A stretch of 10,031 nt of DNA from Clostridium sp. CAG:413. Lineage in GTDB: Bacteria; Bacillota; Clostridia; Oscillospirales; Acutalibacteraceae. Shown here piece by piece: positions 1 to 6,157 of this stretch. The notes beneath the pieces are model-generated. The model was not told the origin of the DNA. It saw only the letters and a program-made list of their open reading frames with translations, and did no database searches. Position numbers and translations under genes: made by a program. The stretch covers positions 1 to 10,031 of the forward strand of contig FR888199.1 of assembly GCA_000431775.1 (NCBI GenBank), given 5' to 3'. Each line of letters opens with the position of its first letter. Position 1 is the first letter of the stretch.

Positions 1-794
1 GCGGGGTCGGCTTCGGCGCGGTCACGCCCGCCGATCTCGATATCGGGGCACACGGCTTTTGAGTATTCGCCGCTGCCGCACAGCTCCGAGAGAGCGCCCG
101 CAAAGTCGGCAGGGTCGACCCCCGAGGGTATTATGCCCCGATGCTCGGGCAAAAGCTCAAGCCCGCCGCAGGTGAAGCAAAGGCGGCTCGCAAAGCGCTT
201 TGAATAGAGAAAGATTGCCGAATTCTCCATGTCGGGCGAGGTGCAGCCGTCGGCGCAGACGGCGATATCCCGCCCCGCCGTCGGCTCATATCTTTGCCGC
301 AGCAGCACGCTGGCACCGTAATTCTCAAAGGAGTCGGCGCAGGCTCTCGCGTATCGCTCGGGGCGGTTCGTGACGACTCTGACCGTCGCCGAGAGCGGCA
401 GCAGGCGGCTCAGTTCGGCGGGCAGATAAGCGTTCCTGTCGCAAAGGGTCAGGCTGAATCGGTCGCTTCGGGGCGCGGCATCCCTAAGCACTGCGACGGC
501 AGTGTTCAGCGTCAGCACGGCGGGCAGGCGTGCGGGCATAAAGCGGCGCAGTCCGCGGATATCGGGAATGGTCAGGTCGCGGGGCGCAATGATGCGTGAG
601 GCGTATCTGCCGCATTTGGCGGCGGTCGTTTCCCAGTCAATGCCGTTCTTGCCGCATGGGACATTCAGAAGGAAGAACGGCAGACCCGAGCGGGAACGAA
701 AAGACGACGGTTCGGAGCGGGCAAACGCCTTTGCCTGCCGTCTGCGCTCAAAATATCCGCCGCTCGTCTCAACTGGATTTAAAATAACAAACAC
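1..794 (-). CDS. Hypothetical protein, N-terminal 264 codons (runs off the left edge)
   Basis: I do not recognise this protein. An unbroken minus-strand frame runs from a GTG at 794-792 to the window edge. The GTG has a Shine-Dalgarno-like GAGAGGGG (802-809) 7 nt upstream. An ATG at 817-815 is in another frame and soon meets a stop, so GTG is the best start. The visible part is Arg-, Cys- and Leu-rich with no signal peptide or membrane span. Residues 135-166 alternate hydrophobic stretches with charged helices (VRVVTNRPERYARACADS...YGASVLL), and DIAVCADG follows at 176-183; this resembles Rossmann-like beta-alpha units, but no glycine-rich nucleotide loop is clear. There are several cysteines (residues 47, 61, 118, 152, 180, 184, 206, 209), including CFTC at 206-209. 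It lies 77 bp downstream of the pseudouridine synthase gene on the same strand and may be co-transcribed. Reality of the gene: fairly sure. Function: unknown. Confidence 0.7.
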   Translation of the reverse strand, partial: MFVILNPVETSGGYFERRRQAKAFARSEPSSFRSRSGLPFFLLNVPCGKNGIDWETTAAKCGRYASRIIAPRDLTIPDIRGLRRFMPARLPAVLTLNTAVAVLRDAAPRSDRFSLTLCDRNAYLPAELSRLLPLSATVRVVTNRPERYARACADSFENYGASVLLRQRYEPTAGRDIAVCADGCTSPDMENSAIFLYSKRFASRLCFTCGGLELLPEHRGIIPSGVDPADFAGALSELCGSGEYSKAVCPDIEIGGRDRAEADP

Positions 795-813
795 ACTACC
801 GCCCCTCTCGCTT

Positions 814-832
814 GCATAATAGTAACTTATGC
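814..832. other. Small inverted repeat upstream of the partial gene
   Basis: GCATAA (814-819) and TTATGC (827-832) form a perfect 6-bp stem with a 7-nt loop. It lies in the 77-bp gap between the pseudouridine synthase stop and the next minus-strand gene, just before that gene's ribosome binding site. There is no T-run, so it is not a good terminator. It could be an operator half-site pair or chance. Confidence 0.25.
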
Positions 833-871
833 GCGGTACGGTGCGGTAATGTGTAAAATTCTATCGTTAAA

Positions 872-1594
872 TTATTCGTCGGTGAAAACGAGAGCCAATT
901 CCTCAGCGGTCAATTCGCGGCAATCGCCCTCCGCTAAGTCAGGGCCGAGGTGCAGCGCCCCGATACGGGTGCGGCGCAGGTGCTCGACGTGATTCCCGAG
1001 GGCGGCGAACATCCTTTTGACCTGATGATACTTGCCCTCTTTGATCTTGATTTCGGCAGCGGGAGCACCGCCAACTGTAAAGGCTCTAACCTTTGCAGGC
1101 AGACATTCCGTTCCGTCGGCAAGGGTTATACCGCTCTCAAGCAGGGCGATATCCGAGTTGCTTATCGGCGCCTTTAAGACCGCTTCATATGTCTTGTAAA
1201 CGTGATGCGACGGGCTCATTATACGGTGAGCCAAAGCGCCGTCATCCGTTATAATTAAAAGGCCCGTGGTGTCTCGGTCGAGTCTGCCGCAGGGGAAAAG
1301 CGAGCGTCGCTTAAGCTCCGGCGGGATGATGTCTATGACCGTCTCTTTACGCGGGTCATTGGTGGCGCTGATGACCCCCTGAGGCTTGTTGAGCATGATG
1401 TAAATATGCTCCTTTGCTGTAAAGTTATAACCCTTTACATCTATATCGTCGACCTCAACGTCCACCAGCTCCTCGGCTCTGAGCACGCAGCGGCCGTTCA
1501 CCGTCACGGCGGCGTCCTTTATCAGCGTGCGTGCCTCCTTGCGGGATACATTGCAGTTGAGTGCTATCAATTTGTCAAGCCGTTTCAGCCCCAT
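872..1594 (-). CDS. rsuA: 16S rRNA pseudouridine synthase, RsuA/RluB/RluE/RluF family
   Basis: A 240-residue cytoplasmic enzyme that isomerises a specific uridine in rRNA to pseudouridine. In E. coli RsuA the target is U516 of 16S rRNA; the target here is inferred from size and family. An S4 RNA-binding domain is at about residues 3-48 (RLDKLIALN...SRKEARTLI...VTVNG). The catalytic motif GRLDRDTTGLLIITDDG begins at residue 103, with Asp106 the expected nucleophile. KTYEA is at 134-138, and the C-terminal EGKYHQVKRM...H..LRR.RIG block is typical of the family. Total length matches E. coli RsuA (about 231). The start at 1594 has GGGAGGG about 7 nt upstream; the longer open frame to 1732 runs through the gapA terminator and into gapA, so it is rejected. 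Its ribosome binding site directly abuts that terminator, leaving no room for its own promoter. Confidence 0.93.
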   Translation of the reverse strand: MGLKRLDKLIALNCNVSRKEARTLIKDAAVTVNGRCVLRAEELVDVEVDDIDVKGYNFTAKEHIYIMLNKPQGVISATNDPRKETVIDIIPPELKRRSLFPCGRLDRDTTGLLIITDDGALAHRIMSPSHHVYKTYEAVLKAPISNSDIALLESGITLADGTECLPAKVRAFTVGGAPAAEIKIKEGKYHQVKRMFAALGNHVEHLRRTRIGALHLGPDLAEGDCRELTAEELALVFTDE

Positions 1595-1612
1595 GGGCAG
1601 CCCTCCCGAGAT

Positions 1613-1643
1613 GAAAAAAGAGGTCGGCAGGTCGCCGACCTCT
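1613..1643 (-). terminator. Rho-independent terminator downstream of gapA
   Basis: Read on the minus strand, AGAGGTCGGC (1643-1634), a 5-nt loop and GCCGACCTCT (1628-1619) form a perfect 10-bp GC-rich stem followed by a run of T (1619-1614). It begins 16 nt past the gapA stop codon. The T-run ends about 20 nt before the rsuA ATG, with only the rsuA ribosome binding site between. It therefore also acts as a potential attenuator for rsuA. Confidence 0.9.
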
Positions 1644-1659
1644 CTTGAAATTTCAGTGA

Positions 1660-2730
1660 TTACGCAAGCTCTGCGAAATACTTGATGGTTCTGACCATCT
1701 GGCTGGTGTAGGAATTCTCGTTGTCGTACCAAGAAACGACCTGTACCTGATAGAGACCGTTGCCGAGGTCGCTGACCATGGTCTGGGTAGCGTCAAAGAG
1801 TGAGCCGTACTTCATGCCGATAACATCGGAGGAGACGATAGGATCGGTGTTGTAGCCGTAGGATGCGGAAGCAGCAGCCTTCATAGCCTCGTTGATGCCT
1901 TCCTTGGTGACGTTGTCGCCCTTAACGACTGCGGTGAGGATAGTGGTGGAGCCGGTGGGAACGGGAACTCTCTGAGCGGAGCCGATGAGTTTGCCGTTAA
2001 GCTCGGGGATAACAAGACCGATAGCCTTTGCGGCGCCGGTGGAGTTGGGAACGATGTTTGAAGCGCCTGCGCGAGCTCTCCTGAGGTCGCCCTTTCTGTG
2101 AGGACCGTCAAGGATCATCTGATCGCCGGTGTAAGCGTGGATGGTGGACATGATACCGCTCTGGATGGGAGCGTAATCGTTAAGAGCCTTTGCCATGGGA
2201 GCAAGGCAGTTGGTGGTGCAGGATGCGGCGGAGATGATGGTATCCTCAGCGGTGAGGGTGCCTTCGTTAACGCCGAAAACGATGGTGGGAAGATCATTGC
2301 CTGCGGGAGCGGAAATAACGACCTTCTTTGCGCCTGCGTCGATATGAGCCTGGCTCTTTGCCTTGGAGCAATAGAAGCCGGTGCACTCGAGAACTACGTC
2401 AACGCCGAGCTTGCCCCAGGGAAGATCCTGAGCCTTGGGCATTGCATAGATGGTGATCTCTTTACCGTCAACGGTGATCGAGCCGGGGGTAACGACGGTC
2501 TTGCCGTCCTCAGCGAATTCGGGCTCCTTGGAAGAAACGGTGTGAGCGTTGTCGCCTATTCTGCCTGCGTAGCCGCCCTGAGCGGTGTCGTACTTGAGAA
2601 GATGAGCAAGCATCTTGGGGCTGGTAAGGTCGTTGATAGCGACTATCTCATAGCCCTCTGCGCCGAACATCTGGCGGAATGCGAGACGACCGATGCGGCC
2701 GAATCCGTTAATTGCAACTTTAACTGCCAT
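1660..2730 (-). CDS. gapA: Glyceraldehyde-3-phosphate dehydrogenase, type I (NAD-dependent)
   Basis: A cytoplasmic glycolytic enzyme that oxidises and phosphorylates glyceraldehyde 3-phosphate to 1,3-bisphosphoglycerate with NAD. It has 356 residues, slightly longer than the usual 330-340. The N-terminal Rossmann motif INGFGRIGR is at 7-15. Asp34 (AINDL) ends the second beta strand, as expected for NAD preference. The catalytic block SCTTNCLAP has Cys171 as nucleophile, and the base is His198 in TIHAYTGDQ. Substrate-loop residues [12 protein letters not shown] follow at 217-228, and the C-terminus carries [14 protein letters not shown]. The start at 2730 has GGAGG 8 nt upstream; a TTG at 2745 in the same frame overlaps that ribosome binding site and is rejected. 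It has its own promoter (2772-2800) and a strong terminator, so it is mainly monocistronic, with possible read-through into rsuA. Confidence 0.97.
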   Translation of the reverse strand: MAVKVAINGFGRIGRLAFRQMFGAEGYEIVAINDLTSPKMLAHLLKYDTAQGGYAGRIGDNAHTVSSKEPEFAEDGKTVVTPGSITVDGKEITIYAMPKAQDLPWGKLGVDVVLECTGFYCSKAKSQAHIDAGAKKVVISAPAGNDLPTIVFGVNEGTLTAEDTIISAASCTTNCLAPMAKALNDYAPIQSGIMSTIHAYTGDQMILDGPHRKGDLRRARAGASNIVPNSTGAAKAIGLVIPELNGKLIGSAQRVPVPTGSTTILTAVVKGDNVTKEGINEAMKAAASASYGYNTDPIVSSDVIGMKYGSLFDATQTMVSDLGNGLYQVQVVSWYDNENSYTSQMVRTIKYFAELA

Positions 2731-2771
2731 GATAAAAACCTCCAAAAAGTTTTTTGTTTTTGACCGTATTT

Positions 2772-2800
2772 ATTTTATACATTTTTAGAGAATTATGCAA
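2772..2800 (-). promoter_or_regulatory. Sigma-A-like promoter of gapA
   Basis: On the minus strand TTGCAT (2800-2795, -35) is separated by 17 bp from TAAAAT (2777-2772, -10). Transcription would start near 2765, giving a leader of about 35 nt ending in the GGAGG ribosome binding site of gapA. An overlapping TATAAA gives a less good 15-bp spacing. Confidence 0.6.
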
Positions 2801-2952
2801 CTGTTTTTCGCCGAAATTTTCACATTGTTAAAATATTCGGTAAACTAAACAAATTTATGCTCTCTGCGGGCGGCGGGCTTGCAATTCTGCCGAATTTATA
2901 ATGCCGGTGGCGAAAATAAAGCGTTCTGACCGCCGAAGTTTGTGCTCGGCGA
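2801..2952. other. Divergent intergenic stretch between the gapA and DUF2804 promoters
   Basis: About 150 bp between two divergent promoters. I see no gene in it. A TTGTTAA (2826-2832) resembles one half of a Rex-type redox-repressor site, but the matching second half is not present. A TATAAT at 2897-2902 has no -35 at usable spacing. Confidence 0.35.
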
Positions 2953-2980
2953 TTGACTTTTTTGCCGAATAGTATATAAT
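2953..2980 (+). promoter_or_regulatory. Strong sigma-A promoter of the DUF2804 gene
   Basis: TTGACT (2953-2958) and a perfect TATAAT (2975-2980) are 16 bp apart. The start would be near 2987, giving a short leader of about 30 nt that ends in GTGAGGAAATAAG before the ATG. It is the best housekeeping promoter in the window. Confidence 0.8.
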
Positions 2981-3016
2981 AAACTCATCCCGAAAATACG
3001 AAAGTGAGGAAATAAG

Positions 3017-4141
3017 ATGAAAAAATCCGCTGTTCGCATCCTTTCAATGCTGCTGACTTTGGTTATGCTCTTCTCCTCGGCGGCGCTGCCTTATGCCTTT
3101 GCCGAGCAGGTGCTCATCACCGAGAAAACTCCGCTTCTCGACGAGAACGGGGCGCTCACAAAGCCCGGATATTGCTTCAATAATATGTATGAATACGACC
3201 GCAGCGCCATCAAGGCGAACCCCACAAGGATCAAGGAGTGGGATTTTTATCAGATATCAAACGGCAGGTACTGCATTCAGTTCACTATCGCCGATATCTC
3301 GCTCGGCGGCGCCTGCACGGTCGGCCTTTTTGATATGCAGACAGGCAAGCGTTACGACGCCCTGAGCCTCAGCCTGCTGACCTTCGGCAGAATGGGCCTC
3401 AACAGCGACGCGATGACCCCGCAGCATTATTCACGCCATCTTTTCGGCTTTGACCTCGACGTGAGAGTGACCGACACCAAGCGCACCATCAGCTTCAGCG
3501 GCTATGCGGGGCTTGAGCCGTTCAAGGCGGAGCTTAGCATGGAGATGTTCCCGAATCACGAGTCGCTCGTCATGGCGGTGCCTTTCGCCGACGCGGATGA
3601 GCAGCACTTTTACTTCAATCAGAAGGTCAACTGCATGGCTGTCACGGGCACCGTTACCGCAGGCGACCTGACCGTTGAATTTGACCCGTCGGATTCCTTC
3701 TGCGTGCTCGATTGGGGCAGAGGAGTTTGGCCGTATCACGAGAATTGGTGGTGGGGCAACGGCAGCACCCGCCTTGAGGACGGCTCAATCTGCGGCTTCG
3801 AGATAGGCTGGGGCTTCGGCGACATGAGCGCAGCCACGGAGAATACCGTATTCTATAACGGCAAGGCTCACAAGATAGGCAATATCACCCTCGTTGACCA
3901 GGATAAAAAGCTGGCGGGCGACTGGATGTCGCCGTGGGTGTTCACCTCCGACGACGGCAGATTTGAGATGACGATGACGCCGTTTTACGATAATATAACG
4001 CAGATGAGAGTGCTGTTCATCGGCAACATATGCCACCAGGTATTCGGCAAATGGAACGGCACCATGACCCTCGACGACGGCACCGTGATAGAGATAAAAG
4101 ATATGGTCGCCTTCTGCGAGAATTCGGATAATATGTGGTAA
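3017..4141 (+). CDS. Secreted DUF2804 family protein
   Basis: A 374-residue protein with a typical Sec signal peptide: MKKSAVR, a hydrophobic core at 8-24, and AFA|EQV cleavage near residue 29. The mature part matches DUF2804 as I know it: LLDENGALTKPGY (40-52), the hallmark LDWGRGVWPY followed by WWWG (231-247), FEIGWGFGD (261-269), and a C-terminal HQVFGKWNGTMTLDDG (340-355). DUF2804 belongs to the CrtC/AttH/Svf1-like, lipocalin-related beta-barrel proteins; its biochemical role is unknown and a hydrophobic or lipid ligand is only a guess. Most members I recall lack a leader peptide, so export is the odd point. The start is supported by GAGG 8 nt upstream and a strong promoter. It is monocistronic, ending in its own terminator 7 nt past the stop, and divergent from gapA. 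Confidence 0.85.
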   Translation: MKKSAVRILSMLLTLVMLFSSAALPYAFAEQVLITEKTPLLDENGALTKPGYCFNNMYEYDRSAIKANPTRIKEWDFYQISNGRYCIQFTIADISLGGACTVGLFDMQTGKRYDALSLSLLTFGRMGLNSDAMTPQHYSRHLFGFDLDVRVTDTKRTISFSGYAGLEPFKAELSMEMFPNHESLVMAVPFADADEQHFYFNQKVNCMAVTGTVTAGDLTVEFDPSDSFCVLDWGRGVWPYHENWWWGNGSTRLEDGSICGFEIGWGFGDMSAATENTVFYNGKAHKIGNITLVDQDKKLAGDWMSPWVFTSDDGRFEMTMTPFYDNITQMRVLFIGNICHQVFGKWNGTMTLDDGTVIEIKDMVAFCENSDNMW

Positions 4142-4147
4142 AAATTT

Positions 4148-4182
4148 ACGGGGCATTCAACCGAATGCCCCGTTATTCTTTT
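4148..4182 (+). terminator. Terminator of the DUF2804 gene (hairpin repeat copy 1)
   Basis: ACGGGGCATTC (4148-4158), loop AACC, and GAATGCCCCGT (4163-4173) form a perfect 11-bp stem, followed by TATTCTTTT. The 26-bp hairpin recurs exactly, as its reverse complement, at 7379-7404. On the minus strand there is no T-run, so it terminates only plus-strand transcription. Confidence 0.85.
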
Positions 4183-4226
4183 GCCTGTCAGCGATCACCG
4201 GGAATGGTGAGAAATATATCAGACAG

Positions 4227-4274
4227 CTTACAAAACACAGCGAATATGTTACAAACGATTACAATATAGTTACA
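4227..4274 (-). promoter_or_regulatory. Putative WalR (OmpR-family) operator array
   Basis: On the minus strand there are four half-sites: TGTAAC (4274-4269), TGTAAT (4263-4258), TGTAAC (4253-4248) and TGTAAG (4232-4227). The first pair is separated by exactly 5 nt and fits the published WalR (YycF) consensus TGTWAH-N5-TGTWAH; the third half-site follows after 4 nt. The last does not fit strictly, because its final base is G. The starts are 11, 10 and 21 bp apart, so all lie on one face of the helix. The array ends 15 bp before the -35 of the M23 hydrolase operon, a usual activator position. WalR controls cell-wall hydrolases in Bacillus and Staphylococcus, which fits the downstream gene. That WalR itself is the binder is inference; a PhoP-like regulator is the alternative. 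Confidence 0.5.
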
Positions 4275-4289
4275 ATATTGAAATATAGC

Positions 4290-4318
4290 TTTACTTTTGG
4301 TCGGCAATTTGCTATCAT
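4290..4318 (+). promoter_or_regulatory. Probable promoter of the M23-lipoprotein operon
   Basis: TTTACT (4290-4295) and TATCAT (4313-4318) are 17 bp apart, matching sigma-A at 4/6 and 5/6 positions. The start would be near 4325, giving an unusually long leader of about 230 nt before the hydrolase start. The imperfect boxes with upstream direct repeats suggest an activated promoter. Confidence 0.5.
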
Positions 4319-4324
4319 TCAAGC

Positions 4325-4555
4325 GTGAAATGCAGTGAATACGGCGGTAGTTCCGATTCGTCACATTACACAAAAAACAGACCAGATTTTCTATATTTCT
4401 CTCGTGTTATTTTTGTGGCTCCGAAAAGACTGTATTCATGAAGGGCAGAAGGGGAGATGAGCCCTTTTGCGGCGAAAGTCAAAAATGCTTGCTTGTGAAA
4501 GGAGGAAGAGCGGGCGACGGGCGCACCTTCATTAAAAAGTGAAAGGAGTCTGAAA
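4325..4555 (+). promoter_or_regulatory. Long structured 5' leader of the M23-lipoprotein operon
   Basis: About 230 nt without an obvious gene. A long-range helix can form between 4335-4344 (GTGAATACGG) and 4430-4439 (CTGTATTCAT), ten pairs including two G-U. It encloses an 8-bp helix CACAAAAA (4369-4376) with TTTTTGTG (4410-4417). Downstream, AAGGGC (4441-4446) pairs with GCCCTT (4461-4466). The sequence matches no riboswitch class I could recall (c-di-GMP, ydaO/c-di-AMP, SAM, yybP and preQ1 were considered). It also holds two copies of GTGAAAGGAG (4495-4504 and 4539-4548); only the second is followed by a start codon at useful spacing. It could be a cis-regulatory RNA or simply a long leader. 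Confidence 0.35.
4438..4542 (+). CDS. Possible 34-residue leader ORF
   Basis: ATG at 4438 opens a 34-codon frame, rich in Gly, Lys and Arg (MKGRRGDEPFCGESQKC...), ending in TGA at 4540-4542. There is no convincing ribosome binding site upstream and the start codon lies in the 3' strand of the predicted leader helix. The stop sits directly before the AGGAG of the M23 gene, an arrangement that would allow translational coupling. Translation is unproven and it may be chance. Confidence 0.15.
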   Translation: MKGRRGDEPFCGESQKCLLVKGGRAGDGRTFIKK

Positions 4556-6157
4556 TTGGTAAGAGAGAGAATGAAAAAGGCGGTTTTACTGTGCATCAGC
4601 TTCCTTGCGGCGGTAAGCGTTGCGTTAGCTGCGTTTATTGCTCAAATGCCGGCTTCGGCGATAAGCGAGAAAGACGTTAAAAACGATTTCGGCATTTTGG
4701 TCGGGCAATCAAAAAAGCTCGTACTTACAAGCGGAAGCACAGGCAAGGTAAAATGGTCGTCAAGTAACGAAAAAGTTATAAGTTGTGACAAAGATGGCAC
4801 AATTAAAGGAATTTCAAATGGTTCTGCGGTGATAACTGCAAAGCAAGGGAAAGAAACGTACAGACATACATATTATTGTGCTAAACAGTTGGACAACTCA
4901 GTGTCTGCATCACCAAAACATTTTTTTGCATTCATTTGTAATTCTCCACTTATGTTTAGGGTAAAGGATGTACACATTTATATTCCTTTTTTCACAAAGA
5001 TTATGTCATATAAAATTATAGGTACATATGATAACTGGTTTTATGTTTCCTATGAAAGATACGGTCAAACAGTTTACGGATTTATGCTTCAGTACGATTT
5101 TTCGGATTCGATTGCTTCTGATGAGGTGTTTAAGCAGATATCTAGAAATTGCCTTGATGTTTTTTGCGGAGAAAAAAGAGATATATACAGATTGACTACC
5201 GATTATAAAGGAAATGTCAAATGGAGCGTGGCAGATACAAGCATTGTTCAATATAATGAATCTACCGGAGAAGTCTACGGCAAAAAGCCGGGCGTGACCA
5301 CGATATCGGCAACCGCCAACGGTAAAACACTGACCTGTGTTGTAAGGGTCATATATCATTGGAAGCAAAGCTGGCAGACAAATCTCATAAGTGATGGAGA
5401 CTTTTATATGAATTCTGCAAACGGTCTCAAGAAAACAGCTACAATTCCGAAGGGCATATCGTTTTTTATTTGTGGTGATATGGGCACTCAGGATAAGAAC
5501 GGCTGGGCTTACGGGAGCACGGTAATTGATTCAAAGGAACTGTGGGGCTATATTAAAATCAACGCCGTTTCACAGAAAGGAACCGTATCGCAGTACCGTG
5601 GACTTAACTGGCTGTGGCCTATTAAAGGTGAGGAATTCAAATATGTTTCATCACCGTATGGTCCGAGAAAAACCAAGCCGAGGTATCACAAGGGTATCGA
5701 TATTACAGGGAGTGATATTTCAGGTACAGAAGTGATATCCCCATTTAAGGGAAGGGTTTTGGCAGTTTGCATGGATAAGAGTGCATCCTGCGGATATTGT
5801 GTAGTGCTGCAGTCCGATGAGGTCGATCCGATAACAGGCAATAAATATGTTGCTGCCTTTATGCATTTAAAAAATGAACCAAGTTTTGAAGAACTTGACA
5901 ATATTCCAAAAGGTGGGATACTAGGCGAAGTGGGGAGCACTGGTAATTCAGGAGCAGCCCATCTGCATTTTGAGGTCAACAATAAAAACATAGCGACAGT
6001 AACAACGCAGGGGAAGTATAACTCTGCACTTAACTATGACAACTTGATTAATCCGATATTCTTTTATATGGATAAGGGAATTGCAATAAATTCAGAATGC
6101 GAAGCAATGAAATACAAACGGCCATATTGGTATGGCAAAGAAACGGAGAAAAACTAA
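4556..6157 (+). CDS. Secreted M23 (LytM-type) peptidoglycan endopeptidase with Big2 and SH3-like domains
   Basis: A 533-residue exported zinc endopeptidase expected to cleave peptide cross-links of peptidoglycan. The signal peptide has a basic start, hydrophobic residues 9-30 and ASA|ISE cleavage near 35. Then come a Big2-like Ig domain (about 45-100; KVKWSSSNEKV...GTIKGISNGSAVITA), an SH3-like segment (about 135-182), a second Big2 (about 208-266; VKWSVADTSI...GVTTISATANG) and a second SH3-like segment (about 270-340). The M23 domain follows (about 355-505), with HKGID (His378, Asp382) and HLHFEV (His469, His471) supplying zinc and catalytic residues and His437 in FMHL. All key residues are present, so it should be active. 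Start: TTG at 4556 has AGGAG 7 nt upstream, whereas the in-frame ATG at 4571 is 22 nt from it; both give a working signal peptide. The stop overlaps the next gene (TAATG). The DNA is AT-rich compared with its neighbours. Confidence 0.9.
   Translation: MVRERMKKAVLLCISFLAAVSVALAAFIAQMPASAISEKDVKNDFGILVGQSKKLVLTSGSTGKVKWSSSNEKVISCDKDGTIKGISNGSAVITAKQGKETYRHTYYCAKQLDNSVSASPKHFFAFICNSPLMFRVKDVHIYIPFFTKIMSYKIIGTYDNWFYVSYERYGQTVYGFMLQYDFSDSIASDEVFKQISRNCLDVFCGEKRDIYRLTTDYKGNVKWSVADTSIVQYNESTGEVYGKKPGVTTISATANGKTLTCVVRVIYHWKQSWQTNLISDGDFYMNSANGLKKTATIPKGISFFICGDMGTQDKNGWAYGSTVIDSKELWGYIKINAVSQKGTVSQYRGLNWLWPIKGEEFKYVSSPYGPRKTKPRYHKGIDITGSDISGTEVISPFKGRVLAVCMDKSASCGYCVVLQSDEVDPITGNKYVAAFMHLKNEPSFEELDNIPKGGILGEVGSTGNSGAAHLHFEVNNKNIATVTTQGKYNSALNYDNLINPIFFYMDKGIAINSECEAMKYKRPYWYGKETEKN

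Noticed and set aside
294..819. Plus-strand frames of about 100 codons at the left end
   Set aside because: They overlap each other and oppose one long uninterrupted minus-strand frame with a proper SD, so they are shadows.
1595..1732. 46-codon N-terminal extension of the pseudouridine synthase
   Set aside because: It would run through the gapA terminator and into gapA, lacks homology to the family, and a good SD precedes the ATG at 1594.
2098..2763. Plus-strand open frame of 221 codons opposite gapA
   Set aside because: It is antisense to a highly conserved gapA, has no ribosome binding site, and its translation looks like low-complexity shadow sequence from GC-biased codons.
2826..2845. 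Possible Rex redox-repressor site upstream of gapA
   Set aside because: TTGTTAA matches one half, but the expected TTAACAA after 4 nt is absent (the sequence continues AATATTCGGTAA), so the palindrome fails.
4325..4555. Known riboswitch (c-di-GMP or c-di-AMP class) before the hydrolase
   Set aside because: These classes often precede wall hydrolases, so I looked for them, but no conserved core sequence of either is present.
4188..4596. Minus-strand open frames in the leader region
   Set aside because: Short, without ribosome binding sites, and hydrophobic only because they oppose AT-rich DNA and the signal-peptide codons of the M23 gene.
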